The position numbers and the translations under genes were made by a program. From the NCBI RefSeq assembly GCF_014283215.1, contig NZ_JACOMF010000014.1:1-64000 (forward strand): DNA of 64,000 nucleotides. The letters are read 5' to 3'. This document shows, piece after piece, positions 1 through 8,389 of the stretch (the stretch's first letter is position 1; every line of letters begins with the position of its first letter). The notes beneath the pieces are model-generated. The model ran no database searches. It was given only the letters and a program-made list of their open reading frames with translations, and was not told the origin of the DNA. Origin of the DNA: Siccirubricoccus deserti (lineage in GTDB: Bacteria; Pseudomonadota; Alphaproteobacteria; Acetobacterales; Acetobacteraceae).

Positions 1-132
1 ATCGGTTGGATCAGCCGCAACCGCCGCCTCGCCCGCGACTTCGAGCGACACTGCCGCATCGCCGCCGCCTTCGTCCGCATGGCAATGATCCGCATCATGC
101 TCCGCCGGCTGGCCAGAAAGCCCTCAGCGTGA
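1..132 (+). mobile_element. IS5-family transposase, C-terminal fragment (cut by window edge)
   Basis: The reading frame is open from base 1 to a TGA at 130-132 and encodes a 43-residue basic tail. It contains the block WISRNRRLARDFE followed by a helix ending in LRRLARK. This is the usual C-terminus of IS5-group (IS427-like) DDE transposases, where the conserved final helix follows the last catalytic Glu. The catalytic residues lie outside the window. It is part of, or an insertion into, the integrated element that ends near base 2008. No clear terminal inverted repeat is visible just downstream, so the right end of the IS is not fixed. Confidence 0.7.
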
Positions 133-318
133 ATCGAAACATCCCGGATGGGCTTTAAGGCTGGTGCCAAGCTGCATTTCGCAAAGTGGCCCTTCCCGGT
201 GTAGGAAAGAACGGCCTTCTCCGGGTCGTCGGGCGGCGGTAGGGTTCGGAGCGCCATTGAGGGCATTTGCCTTTTGTGCCCGCGGGCATGAAGTGTAGTT
301 CGGGGCGACCGAAACGTA
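133..318. other. Short non-coding stretch between IS tail and integrase
   Basis: This stretch separates the transposase stop from the stop codon of the convergent integrase gene. No credible coding frame, tRNA or strong hairpin is visible. The IS terminal repeat should lie within the first 30-50 bases but could not be identified without the other IS end. Confidence 0.5.
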
Positions 319-1788
319 TCAGGGAAGATGGCCCTTGTGCTGGGCAGCGACCCGTCCCGGTTGCCGGTCTACCATCACGTCTCGCTCGCTCTGCGACGAC
401 GAGGGCAGCGACCCACTCTCCCGAGACCGAGTACCCTTGAACGCATCGTTGGCTGCAGCGAGAGTGTCCCTAACCTCCTCCTCAGAGACTTCGACGTAGT
501 GTTCCATGGTGGTCTTTGCGCGCAGATGGCCGACCACTGGTGCGATTTGCTCCGCCGTTCTTCCCACTCTGCGCAGTGCATTAATGTGGATCGACCGCAT
601 CGAGTGCGCGGTCAAGTGGATGCCAGTGCGCTTGGCGAGCGTAGCCGCATAGGCCCAGGCATGACGGATGTATCCCTGCTTGTCCCGCTGGCGGCCGGGA
701 CCAGCGAACACGTAAGGTGATGTGTTAAGCCCTTCGCGCCGACGCCATGCATCAGCCTCCGAGACAACGGTCTTCGCTTCCGCACTGATGTAGAGAATGC
801 GGTCAATTTGCCGCCGCGAGTTCTTGTGCTTTCCCACCCTCGCCTGATCACCATCGATCGCATCGCACCGCAGCTTTGCAGCCTCGCCGGGCCTGCAACC
901 GACCAGCAAGCAGAACTCAATTAGAAGGAAGCCAAGCGGGTGTCGGATTTCGACTTCGACCTCACGCCGGCCCTGAATGATGTGCGCCCGACGCGCATTC
1001 ACCCGGTACTCCGCGATTGCATCTCTGACGGCTTGGCGAAGTGCGACGATCTGCTCAGGGGACAGCGCACGCTTGTAGCCTTTCCGAGTACCGATTCTCA
1101 GGCGCTCGTCACACTTCGTCAGAAGTTCGGCAACGTTGGGGAATGCCTCGGGTAGAATGCCTGTAGACGGCAATCGACAGTGGTCGATCGCCGTGGCTAC
1201 ATTACGCACGAGCCGATTTGCGGCGGCGCGCCGCCACACCTCCGGCTGGTCCCGTGGAGTCAAATGCAATGCCTCTGTCACATCGAACAACATCTTTGCT
1301 GTGACTTCCTGGATCGGCAGACCTCCATACGCACGATATACAACCTCAACAATGCGGTCACCCTTCGTGACCAAGTCCGTCCATCCGTCAAGCAGCGGCC
1401 TAACCGAACTGCGGACTCGGCGCGCAGTATCATCGTTGACTCGGCCGGATTCGACGTAGGTTTCGATGACCTTGCGTAGCGTTGTCGGAGTGCCCCTCGG
1501 CATGATCACTGCTGCCGCGTCACCGCCCTTTTGCTTCGTGACTCGCGCCTGCATCACCTTGGATGCAGCCTCCTCATAGTCGAGGCCATCGGGAGTCTTA
1601 GGCGTCTGTAAAGAACCGATTTGGTGCCGCTTGCCACTGCTCTCGCGCCACATCCACATTCTTCGCCCCGTGGCGGTCACGCGCAACTGCAATCCCGCAC
1701 ACGACGTGTCCGTGTAGTCGCGGAAGGGCTTCCCTGGCGCGGGTCCTGCGAGCTTGGCGGCACTGTGCTTGAGCGGCTGGGCCATCAT
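319..1788 (-). CDS. Tyrosine-type site-specific integrase of the flgG-splitting element
   Basis: This protein of about 489 aa has the architecture of P4/phage-type integrases. The N-terminus (about residues 1-90) resembles the DUF4102-like arm-binding domain, then comes a core-binding helical domain, then a C-terminal catalytic domain. The catalytic set is recognisable: Arg in GCRPGEAAKL, Lys in GKHKNSRRQ, His-x-x-Arg in HSMRSIHI, His in VVGHLRAKTT, and the nucleophile Tyr in MEHYVEV. Two adjacent ATGs (1788, 1785) can serve as start. The gene reads away from the junction with flgG, the normal position of an integrase next to its attachment site. It shares the uncommon HxxRS motif with the integrase at 42002-43300, so the two belong to the same broad group. 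It looks intact. Confidence 0.93.
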   Translation of the reverse strand: MMAQPLKHSAAKLAGPAPGKPFRDYTDTSCAGLQLRVTATGRRMWMWRESSGKRHQIGSLQTPKTPDGLDYEEAASKVMQARVTKQKGGDAAAVIMPRGTPTTLRKVIETYVESGRVNDDTARRVRSSVRPLLDGWTDLVTKGDRIVEVVYRAYGGLPIQEVTAKMLFDVTEALHLTPRDQPEVWRRAAANRLVRNVATAIDHCRLPSTGILPEAFPNVAELLTKCDERLRIGTRKGYKRALSPEQIVALRQAVRDAIAEYRVNARRAHIIQGRREVEVEIRHPLGFLLIEFCLLVGCRPGEAAKLRCDAIDGDQARVGKHKNSRRQIDRILYISAEAKTVVSEADAWRRREGLNTSPYVFAGPGRQRDKQGYIRHAWAYAATLAKRTGIHLTAHSMRSIHINALRRVGRTAEQIAPVVGHLRAKTTMEHYVEVSEEEVRDTLAAANDAFKGTRSRESGSLPSSSQSERDVMVDRQPGRVAAQHKGHLP

Positions 1789-2008
1789 TTCTGTGCACGT
1801 TGGGCGGCCGTCAGGTTACCACGCGGCCAGTGGCTAGCGTATGTAGAATTCGATAGCCATTTAGCCAGTTTTCACGGGAAGTGGCGGGAATTGACGGGAA
1901 TACACAGAGAACGGGCAGCCATTTCGCATGCCTTGAGCTTCCTCGAAGCCATTGATTTCACGGAAGATATCGCAGGCCGGCCCGGTGTCAGCCGGGTACA
2001 TTTGACAT
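1789..2008. other. Non-coding element end: integrase promoter and attachment region
   Basis: This 220-bp AT-richer stretch lies between the integrase start and the point where flgG sequence resumes at about 2009. It contains the decamer repeats described separately. The recombination core should lie at its right end, around CTGGCCCAGCAGACC, which is flgG sequence. The matching copy at the other end of the element is outside the window. Confidence 0.6.
1871..1900. repeat. Three decamer direct repeats NNNNCGGGAA, probable integrase arm sites
   Basis: Three copies of CGGGAA are spaced exactly 10 bp apart: TTCACGGGAA, GTGGCGGGAA and TTGACGGGAA. One helical turn between copies places them on the same face of the DNA. 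They lie between the integrase start and the integration junction. Iterons of this kind are typical arm-type sites for the integrase N-terminal domain or sites for an excisionase. The role is inference. Confidence 0.6.
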
Positions 2009-2761
2009 CTGGCCCAGCAGACCAATGTCGAGGTCATCTCGAACAACATCGCCAACATGAACACCACCGGCTATAAGCGGAGACGCGCCGAATTCCAGGA
2101 CCTGCTGTACCAGAACCAGCGCCGCGTCGGTTCGCAGTCCTCGGAGACCGGCAGCATCCTGCCTTCGGGCGCGCAGGTCGGCCTCGGGGTGAAGACCGCC
2201 GCGATCTACCGCATCGGCGAGCAGGGTAGCCTGAGCCAGACCGAGAACCGCTTTGATCTCGCCATCCGCGGCAACGGCTTCTTCCAGGTCCAGCTTCCCT
2301 CCGGCGAGACCGCCTATACCCGCGACGGCACCTTCGGCCTGTCGGCGGAAGGCCAGCTGGTGACCGCGGAGGGGTTCCTGGTGCTGCCGGGCATCACCAT
2401 CCCGGCGGCGGCGCGCGACGTCACCATCAACGTCGCCGGCGAGGTGCTGGCCAAGCTCGACGGCCAGGTCGCGCCGCAGAATGTCGGGCAGATCCAGACC
2501 GCCATCTTCGCCAATGAGGGCGGGCTGGAGGCGATCGGCGACAATATGCTGCTGGCGACCCCGGCCTCCGGCCAGGCGCAGCTCGACGCCCCCGGGCAGC
2601 CAGGCCATGGCCAGGTGCTGCAGGGCTTCATCGAGACCAGCAACGTCAATGTGGTGCAGGAGATCACCAATCTGATTACCGCCCAGCGGGCCTATGAGAT
2701 GAACAGCAAGGTCATCACCGCAAGCGACGAGATGCTCTCGACGCTGTCGCGGATGCGCTGA
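2006..2761 (+). pseudogene. flgG: flgG, flagellar distal rod protein, 5' end removed by integration
   Basis: From 2009 the frame reads LAQQTNVEVISNNIANMNTT and continues as a clear FlgG to the TGA at 2759-2761. It includes the hook-type domain (RGNGFFQVQLPSGETAYTRDG) and the C-terminal rod motif (NVVQEITNLITAQRAYEMNSKVITASDEML). FlgG forms the distal rod of the flagellar basal body. A family N-terminus would be about 11 residues longer and begin MR(S/A)LxIAATGM. Here a stop (TGA 2003-2005) lies immediately upstream, and the first in-frame ATG is at 2057, inside the conserved N-terminal rod helix. The missing codons and promoter must lie beyond the left end of the integrated element. Unless the element supplies a substitute start, distal rod assembly and motility should fail. 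The ATG at 2057 could still give a truncated 234-aa product. Confidence 0.88.
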
Positions 2762-2772
2762 GGAGGCGGGCA

Positions 2773-3711
2773 ATGCGCAGTGTCCCGGTGCTGCTCGGCC
2801 TGCTCCTCGCCCTGCCGGCGGCGGCGCAGGAGATGCCGGCGGCACGGCCGCTGGCGGTGGTGGAAGCGGCGACGCTCCGCCTCGGCGACATCTTCGAGAA
2901 TGCCGGCCCGCGCGCTGGCCAAGCGATCGGCGCAGCGCCGGCGCCCGGGCGGCGCTTCGTGCTGGAGGTGGCGCAGCTTGCCGCCATCGCCCGCGCCCAT
3001 GGCGTCGCCTGGCGGCCGCTCTCGGCCAATGAACGGGTGGTGGTGGAACGCCCCGGCCGCGCCGTGCCGCGCGACGAGATCACCGCCGCGCTGCGCGAGG
3101 CGCTGCTGCAGCTTGGCATGGACGCCGAAGCCGAGCTCGACCTCGGGCCACTGCTGCCGCCGATGGTGCCGCCGGCGGCGCTGGTGCAGCTCGCCGTCGA
3201 GTCGCCCGGCTTCGACGCCGGCACCGGCCGCTTCGCCGCGACGCTGGTGCTGCTGGCTGAGGGCATGCCAACCCTGCGCCAGCGGGTGACCGGCCGCGCC
3301 GTGGCGACCCTGCCGGTGGTGGTGGCGACCCGCCGCATGGCGGTCGGCGAGGTGGTGCGGCCGGGCGATCTCCGCGCGGCCCGGCTGCGGGCCGAACGGG
3401 TTCGCGCCGGCGCGGCGCAGCAGGCGGAGGAGGTGGTGGGGCAGCAGCTTCGCCGGCCGATGGCGGCAGGCATGGCCTTCCTCGGGGCCGACCTGGCGCC
3501 GCCTTCTCTGGTGGAGCGGAATGCGCTGGTGGTGCTGGTGCTGGAAGCGCCAGGGCTCTCGCTCACCGCCCAGGGGCGGGCGCTGGAGGCGGCGCCACGC
3601 GGCGGGCTGGTGCCGGTGATGAACCTCGGCAGTCGCGCCGTGGTGGAAGGCCAGGTGATCGGCCCCGGAAGGGTCCGCGTCGCCATGGGTGCCACCCCGG
3701 TCAGCCGCTGA
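2773..3711 (+). CDS. flgA: FlgA, flagellar P-ring chaperone
   Basis: This periplasmic protein of 312 aa begins with a signal peptide (MRSVPVLLGLLLALPAAAQ). Its C-terminal half carries an SAF-type domain (AVATLPVVVATRRMAVGEVVRPGDL) and ends with the FlgA tail (PVMNLGSRAVVEGQVIGPGRVRV). FlgA assists FlgI assembly into the P ring around the rod. It starts 11 bp after flgG with a good GAGGAGG ribosome site and runs straight into flgH, giving the alphaproteobacterial order flgG-flgA-flgH. flgI does not follow and must be elsewhere. Its transcription may be cut off from the original flagellar promoter by the element in flgG. Confidence 0.9.
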   Translation: MRSVPVLLGLLLALPAAAQEMPAARPLAVVEAATLRLGDIFENAGPRAGQAIGAAPAPGRRFVLEVAQLAAIARAHGVAWRPLSANERVVVERPGRAVPRDEITAALREALLQLGMDAEAELDLGPLLPPMVPPAALVQLAVESPGFDAGTGRFAATLVLLAEGMPTLRQRVTGRAVATLPVVVATRRMAVGEVVRPGDLRAARLRAERVRAGAAQQAEEVVGQQLRRPMAAGMAFLGADLAPPSLVERNALVVLVLEAPGLSLTAQGRALEAAPRGGLVPVMNLGSRAVVEGQVIGPGRVRVAMGATPVSR

Positions 3712-3719
3712 GGAGGCCG

Positions 3720-4448
3720 ATGATGCGCAATCTCTCCCTGCTGCTGGCGGCGGCGCTGCTCACCGGCTGCGGCACGCTGGAGCGGCTGTCGCGGGTCGGC
3801 CGCCCGCCCGAGATGAGCCAGGTGAGCGATCCCACCGCCGACCCCGCCTGGCGCCCGGTCTCCATGCCGATGCCGGCGGCGCAGGACCCGCCCACCGCGG
3901 CCAACAGCCTGTGGCGACCGGGCAGCCGCACCTTCCTGCGCGACCAGCGGGCCGCCCAGGTCGGCGACCTCATCACCATCCTGGTCACCATCGACGACAG
4001 CGCCCAATTGCAGAACCGCACCCAGCGGACCCGCACCGGCGCCGACAGCATGGGGATGCCACAGTTCTTCGGCATGCAGAGCCGCTGGTTGCCGCGCGCC
4101 GCCAGCCCGGATACGCTGGTCAGCGCCTCCGGCGAACAGGCCACGGACGGCAACGGCACGGTCCGCCGCAACGAGACGGTGCAGCTGCGGCTGGCGGCGA
4201 CGGTCACCCAGGTGCTGGGCAACGGCAATCTTGTGGTGGCCGGCAAGCAGGAGGTGCGGGTCAGCGCTGAGCTGCGCGAGCTGGCGGTGCAGGGGGTGAT
4301 CCGGCCGCAGGATATCGCCAGCGACAACACGATTCGTCACGACCGGCTGGCCGAGGCGCGCATCGCCTATGGCGGACGCGGCACGCTCTCCGACCTGCAG
4401 CAGCCGCGGCTCGGCTCGCAGATCCTCGATGCGTTGCTGCCGTTCTGA
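3720..4448 (+). CDS. flgH: FlgH, flagellar L-ring lipoprotein
   Basis: This 242-aa protein has a lipoprotein signal ending in the lipobox LLTGC (Cys17 or 16, depending on which of two adjacent ATGs is used). The body has the FlgH pattern: an N-terminal segment with SLWRPGSRTFLRDQRAAQVGD, a beta-rich centre, and the conserved NGNLVVAGKQEVRVSAELRE followed by GVIRPQDIASDNTI near the C-terminus. It makes the outer-membrane L ring of the basal body. The AGGAGG site overlaps the flgA stop, so the two are translationally coupled. The protein is full length and intact. Confidence 0.93.
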   Translation: MMRNLSLLLAAALLTGCGTLERLSRVGRPPEMSQVSDPTADPAWRPVSMPMPAAQDPPTAANSLWRPGSRTFLRDQRAAQVGDLITILVTIDDSAQLQNRTQRTRTGADSMGMPQFFGMQSRWLPRAASPDTLVSASGEQATDGNGTVRRNETVQLRLAATVTQVLGNGNLVVAGKQEVRVSAELRELAVQGVIRPQDIASDNTIRHDRLAEARIAYGGRGTLSDLQQPRLGSQILDALLPF

Positions 4449-4493
4449 GCCGGGCGGATCGACAGTCGCCGCCGGCGGGTCCATCTTCCCGGC

Positions 4494-5219
4494 ATGTGCG
4501 GACGCTATTTTCAGCAGCGCGGCCCGGCCTCGATCGCCCGCTACTTCGAGACGGTGAACCCGCTGCCGAACATCCCGGCCAGCTGGAACCGCGCCCCGAC
4601 GCAGGACGCGCTGGTGGTGCGCCGGCATCCGGAGACTGGCGCCCGCCACCTGGACGCGCTGCGCTGGGGGCTGGTGCCGCGCTGGGCGAAGGATGCCTCC
4701 GGCGCGGCGAAGATGATCAACGCGCGCTCCGAGAGCATCGCCGAGAAGCCGGCCTTCCGCGAAGCCTTCGCCCGCCGCCGTTGCCTGGTCACCGCCGATG
4801 GCTTCTATGAATGGCGCAGCGAGGGCAAGGCCAAGCAGCCCTTTGCCATCGCGCTGGCGGATGGTGAGCCGATGGCGCTGGCCGGGCTGTGGGAAGGCTG
4901 GCGGGCGCCGGACGGCAGCATCCTGCGCAGCTGCACCATCGTCACCGGCGAAGCCAACGCCAAGCTGGCGCCGCTGCACCACCGCATGCCGATGATCCTG
5001 CCGCGTGCGCATTGGCCGCTCTGGCTCGGCGAGGAACCGGCCGGGCCGGATGAGCTGCTGGCCCTGCTGCGGCCCTGTCCGGAGGATCGCGTGCTGGTTT
5101 GGCCGGTGAGCCCGCGGGTCAACAAGGTGGCCGAGAATGACGCCGGGCTGCTGGCTCGCGACCCGCAGGCGATACCGCCGCCGGGGCTGGACGACTCGCC
5201 ACCTGATTTCACCGGCTAG
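4494..5219 (+). CDS. HMCES/YedK-type SOS-response-associated peptidase
   Basis: This 241-aa protein starts with the diagnostic MCGRY, where Cys2 becomes the N-terminal catalytic residue. It contains the other family residues: Asn in KMINARSESI, Glu in DGFYEW, and His in APLHHRMPMIL. Members form a stable thiazolidine crosslink with abasic sites in single-stranded DNA and so protect replication forks. It stands 46 bp after flgH on the same strand but has no functional link to flagella. The length is normal for the family. Confidence 0.95.
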   Translation: MCGRYFQQRGPASIARYFETVNPLPNIPASWNRAPTQDALVVRRHPETGARHLDALRWGLVPRWAKDASGAAKMINARSESIAEKPAFREAFARRRCLVTADGFYEWRSEGKAKQPFAIALADGEPMALAGLWEGWRAPDGSILRSCTIVTGEANAKLAPLHHRMPMILPRAHWPLWLGEEPAGPDELLALLRPCPEDRVLVWPVSPRVNKVAENDAGLLARDPQAIPPPGLDDSPPDFTG

Positions 5220-5264
5220 CCCGCCTTGTGGTTGATAAGGGCGGGAGTCCATGGAGAATTACTA

Positions 5265-5279
5265 GGTGGATACTCCACC
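5265..5279. promoter_or_regulatory. Short inverted repeat GGTGGA-TAC-TCCACC
   Basis: Perfect 6-bp arms surround a 3-nt centre, upstream of the candidate promoter. It could be an operator or part of a terminator for the upstream gene; there is no T-run after it. Confidence 0.35.
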
Positions 5280-5309
5280 ATTAGGCGATCAACATGATCG
5301 CGCATAGTT

Positions 5310-5337
5310 TTGTTTGATTTTCTGGGCAATTTATACA
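5310..5337 (+). promoter_or_regulatory. Candidate sigma70-type promoter for the exopolysaccharide locus
   Basis: TTGTTT (5310-5315) and TATACA (5332-5337) are separated by 16 bp in an AT-rich region, about 150 bp upstream of the first gene of the cluster. The fit is by eye and not proven. Confidence 0.4.
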
Positions 5338-5401
5338 AACTTCTGCCTAATCTTTCCGTCACTTCATGCAAGTCTACTAATTAGAACACATTTCAAAATG
5401 C

Positions 5402-5419
5402 GCATGGCCACGGCCATGC
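5402..5419. promoter_or_regulatory. Palindrome GCATGGCC-AC-GGCCATGC
   Basis: Perfect 8-bp arms surround a 2-nt centre, located between the candidate promoter and the first gene. The size and symmetry suit a dimeric repressor operator. A leader hairpin is the alternative. Confidence 0.45.
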
Positions 5420-5484
5420 ATGGTGTCATCTGGCCGCGATCTATTTCGTTCAAGTATTTATTAGCACAGAGGAATTGACCGGAC

Positions 5485-6462
5485 ATGCAGACCGTCCTCG
5501 TGACTGGTGGTGGTGGCTATCTTGGCTCGGTGCTCGCGCATCGCCTTCTGGGGGCCGGCTATCGGGTCGCCGTGCTGGACAGCTTGGTCTTCGGCGGCCA
5601 GGCCCTGCTGCCGCTGCTGGCACAGGCGAATTTCCGCTTCATCCCAGGCGACGTGCGCGACCGGGCCTGCCTGGCCGGGGCCCTTGATGGCGCCACGGCA
5701 GTGGTCCATCTCGCCGCCATCGTCGGTGACCCGGCCTGCGCCGCGGCACCGGAGACCGCCATCGCGGTTAACCGCGACGCCTCGCTCGGGCTGCTGGAGT
5801 CCGCCGCCAAGGCCGGCATCGGCCGTCTGATCTTCGCCTCCACCTGCAGCAACTACGGCAAGATGGCCGATACCTCGGTGCTCGCCACCGAGGAGCATGA
5901 GCTACGGCCGGTCTCGCTCTACGCCGAGACCAAGGTTGCGGTGGAGCGGGAGCTGCTGTCCGGCCGCTTCGCCGCGCTCTGCCCTACCGTGCTTCGCTTC
6001 GCCACCCTCTACGGCTTGTCGCCGCGCATGCGCTTTGACCTGACGGTGAACCAATTCGCCGCGGAGATGCAGACCGGCGGCAAGCTCACCGTCTTCGGCG
6101 AGCAATTCTGGCGGCCCTATGTCCATGTGCGCGATGCCGCTGAGGCGATCCAGCGCTGCCTGGAAGCACCGGGCGGGACGGTGGGCGGCCAGGTGTTCAA
6201 CGTCGGCGCCACCTCGCAGAATTTACGCAAATCCGACATCGTCGCGCTGGTCCAGCAGCGGCTGCGCACGCCAGCCGAGATCACTCGCGTCGCCAAGGCC
6301 GAGGATCCACGCGACTACCGTGTCGCTTTCGACAAGATCGCCGGAACCCTCGGCTTCGCCCCGCGCAACACGGTGGCATCCGGTATCGATGAGGTGGTGT
6401 CGGCCTTCGAGACCGGCATCTTCCCAGCGAGCATCCTGCAAGCCCAGGGCACGGCGCGATGA
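5485..6462 (+). CDS. NAD-dependent epimerase/dehydratase (extended SDR) for nucleotide sugar
   Basis: This 325-aa protein has the N-terminal Rossmann motif GGGGYLG (residues 8-14) and the catalytic pair Tyr146/Lys150 in YAETK, preceded by the Ser/Thr-rich FASTCSNYG. It is an extended short-chain dehydrogenase acting on an NDP-sugar in the cytoplasm. The exact sugar cannot be read from sequence. It is the first gene of the polysaccharide locus and overlaps the nucleotidyltransferase by 4 bp (ATGA), suggesting one makes or modifies the NDP-sugar used by the other. A GAGGAATT ribosome site precedes the ATG. Confidence 0.9.
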   Translation: MQTVLVTGGGGYLGSVLAHRLLGAGYRVAVLDSLVFGGQALLPLLAQANFRFIPGDVRDRACLAGALDGATAVVHLAAIVGDPACAAAPETAIAVNRDASLGLLESAAKAGIGRLIFASTCSNYGKMADTSVLATEEHELRPVSLYAETKVAVERELLSGRFAALCPTVLRFATLYGLSPRMRFDLTVNQFAAEMQTGGKLTVFGEQFWRPYVHVRDAAEAIQRCLEAPGGTVGGQVFNVGATSQNLRKSDIVALVQQRLRTPAEITRVAKAEDPRDYRVAFDKIAGTLGFAPRNTVASGIDEVVSAFETGIFPASILQAQGTAR

Positions 6463-7211
6463 TCTCCCCTGCCCCCGCCGCTGGCGCCCTCGCCGGGGTA
6501 AAGGCGGTGATCCTGGCCGGTGGCCGCGGGACCCGGCTGCACCCCTTCACCGTGACCTTCCCCAAGCCGCTGATGCCGCTCGGCGACACTCCGGTGATCG
6601 AGACCCTGCTGCAGCGGCTGATCCGCTTCGGCTGCCGCGACGTCACCCTGACGCTCGGTCATCTGGCGGAGCTGACCAAGGCCTATTTCGCACAGCGCAA
6701 CGGCGCCTATCCGGGCCTCAACCTGCGCTTCGTGCAGGAGATGGAGCCGACCGGCACTGCCGGGTCGCTCTCCCTGGTGCCCGACCTCTCCTCCACCTTC
6801 GTCACCATGAATGGCGATGTGCTGACCGATCTCGACTTCGCGGACCTGCTGCGCGCCCACCGCGAGCAGGGCGCCATCCTGAGCATCGCCACCCACCAGA
6901 AGCAGGTGAAGATCGATCTCGGCGTGTTGAAGCTGGCCGCCGACGGCAACGTCACCGACTATCTGGAGAAGCCCGAGCACAACTATCCCGTCAGCATGGG
7001 CATCTATGTCTACGAGGCCCGCGTGCTGCGCTACATCGAGCCGGGCCGCTACCTCGACTTCCCCGACCTCGTCCTGAAGCTGATCCGCGCCGGGGAGCGC
7101 GTGTACGCCCACCGGACCAATTGCCTCTGGCTCGATATTGGCCGGCCCGACGACTACGCGCGGGCGCAGGCGCTGCACGCCGAGGAAAGGAGCAGGTTCG
7201 ACCGTGTCTGA
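6459..7211 (+). CDS. Sugar-phosphate nucleotidyltransferase
   Basis: This 250-aa protein has the signature VILAGGRGTRLHPFT and then FPKPLMPLGDTPVIETLL, the nucleotide and Mg binding motif of the RmlA/GlmU/RfbF superfamily. The segment TMNGDVLTDLDF supplies the second metal-binding Asp. It activates a sugar phosphate to an NDP-sugar. A 14-residue Ala/Pro-rich leader precedes the core. It overlaps the preceding SDR (ATGA) and its 3' end overlaps the aminotransferase start, so these three form a translationally coupled unit supplying an activated, probably amino-substituted, sugar. Confidence 0.9.
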   Translation: MISPAPAAGALAGVKAVILAGGRGTRLHPFTVTFPKPLMPLGDTPVIETLLQRLIRFGCRDVTLTLGHLAELTKAYFAQRNGAYPGLNLRFVQEMEPTGTAGSLSLVPDLSSTFVTMNGDVLTDLDFADLLRAHREQGAILSIATHQKQVKIDLGVLKLAADGNVTDYLEKPEHNYPVSMGIYVYEARVLRYIEPGRYLDFPDLVLKLIRAGERVYAHRTNCLWLDIGRPDDYARAQALHAEERSRFDRV

Positions 7212-8376
7212 CCCCAGCGCCGTGCCCGGCGTTCCGCTGAGCGACCTCGACTACGACGCCGCGGAGGAGACGGCGGTGCTGCGCGTCCTGCGCAGCAAAT
7301 GGCTCTCCACCGGCCCCGAGGTGAAGCAATTCGAGGCCGAGGTGGCGGCGCTGCTCGGCGTGCAGCACGCCGTCGCCGTTGCCAACGGCACCGCCGCGCT
7401 GCACCTGGCCCTGCTCGCACTCGGCATCGGCCCGGGCGATGAGGTGATCCAGCCGGCGATCAACTTCGTCGCCGCGGCGAATGTCACCCGCGCCACCGGG
7501 GCGACGCCAGTGCTGGCCGATATCGTCGGCCTGGCCGAGCCGGTGCTCGACCCTGCCGAGGTCGAGCGGCGGATCACCCCACGCACCCGCGCCGTGGTGG
7601 TGATGCATTACGGTGGCTACGCCACGCGGCTGGTCGAGATTGCTCGCCTCTGCCGCGCCCGCGGCCTGGCGCTGGTCGAGGATGCCTGCCATGCGATCGG
7701 CGGCCGCGCCGGCGGTGGCGCCGATGCGCCGATGGCCGGCAGCCTTGGCCATCTTTCCTGCTTCTCCTTCTTCAGCAACAAGAATCTGGCGATCGGCGAA
7801 GGCGGGATGGTGACGACCGACCGCGACGATCTGCTGGCGGCGGTCACTCGGCTGCGCTCGCACGGCATGACCAGCCTGAGCTGGGAGCGGCATCGCGGCC
7901 ACGCCAGCAGCTACGACGTCGTGGTCAATGGCTACAACTACCGCATGGATGATCTGCGCGCAGCGCTCGGCCGGGCGCAGCTGGCCAAGCTGGCGCGCAA
8001 CAACGACCGGCGCCGGGCGCTGGTCGCCGCCTACCGGGCCCGGCTGCGGGAGGTGCCGGGGGTGATCCTGCCCTTCGCCGAAGCCGATATCGCCGCCAGC
8101 GCCTGCCATCTGATGACCCTGGTGGCGCCCGGCGCCGCGGCGCGCGAGGCGATCGCCGAGGCGCTGCGGGCACACGGCATCCAGAGCAGCCGGCACTACC
8201 CCTGCATCACCGGCTTTAGCGCCTTCGCCGAGATGGCCGAGAACAGCCTGCCGCACAGCCTGGAGTTCGCGGCGCGAACCCTGACGCTGCCACTGTTCCC
8301 GACCATGACCATGGACCAGCTCGACCGGGTCTGCGATGCGGTGGCCGCGGCCCTGCGCCAGACGCTGGCGGCCTGA
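7204..8376 (+). CDS. DegT/DnrJ/EryC1/StrS-family sugar aminotransferase
   Basis: This 390-aa PLP enzyme has its internal aldimine Lys at residue 193 in SFFSNKNLAIGEGGM. Other family marks are the N-terminal NGTAALHLALLALGIGPGDEV and the NYRMDDLRAALG block. It transfers an amino group to a keto-sugar nucleotide. The chosen start is GTG 7204, which follows the ribosome site GAGGAAAGGAG and overlaps the nucleotidyltransferase stop. Upstream in-frame codons lie inside the previous gene and lack a site. Together with the SDR and nucleotidyltransferase it implies an amino-deoxysugar in the polymer. Confidence 0.93.
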   Translation: MSDPSAVPGVPLSDLDYDAAEETAVLRVLRSKWLSTGPEVKQFEAEVAALLGVQHAVAVANGTAALHLALLALGIGPGDEVIQPAINFVAAANVTRATGATPVLADIVGLAEPVLDPAEVERRITPRTRAVVVMHYGGYATRLVEIARLCRARGLALVEDACHAIGGRAGGGADAPMAGSLGHLSCFSFFSNKNLAIGEGGMVTTDRDDLLAAVTRLRSHGMTSLSWERHRGHASSYDVVVNGYNYRMDDLRAALGRAQLAKLARNNDRRRALVAAYRARLREVPGVILPFAEADIAASACHLMTLVAPGAAAREAIAEALRAHGIQSSRHYPCITGFSAFAEMAENSLPHSLEFAARTLTLPLFPTMTMDQLDRVCDAVAAALRQTLAA

Positions 8377-8389
8377 CGGGGGCGCAGCC

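Larger units (their letters stand above)
5220..5484. other. AT-rich intergenic control region ahead of the exopolysaccharide locus
   Basis: These 265 bp are much richer in A+T than the coding sequence on either side. They hold a candidate sigma70-type promoter and two inverted repeats, listed separately, then a ribosome site GAGGAATT just before the epimerase start. No reading frame of note is present. It is the obvious place for regulation of the long polysaccharide gene run that follows. Confidence 0.7.

Noticed and set aside
2715-5252. An 845-codon open frame on the minus strand through flgA, flgH and the HMCES gene
   Set aside because: It is antisense to three well-supported genes, rich in Arg/Pro/Ala/Gln with no recognisable domain, and is a common artefact of high-GC codon bias.
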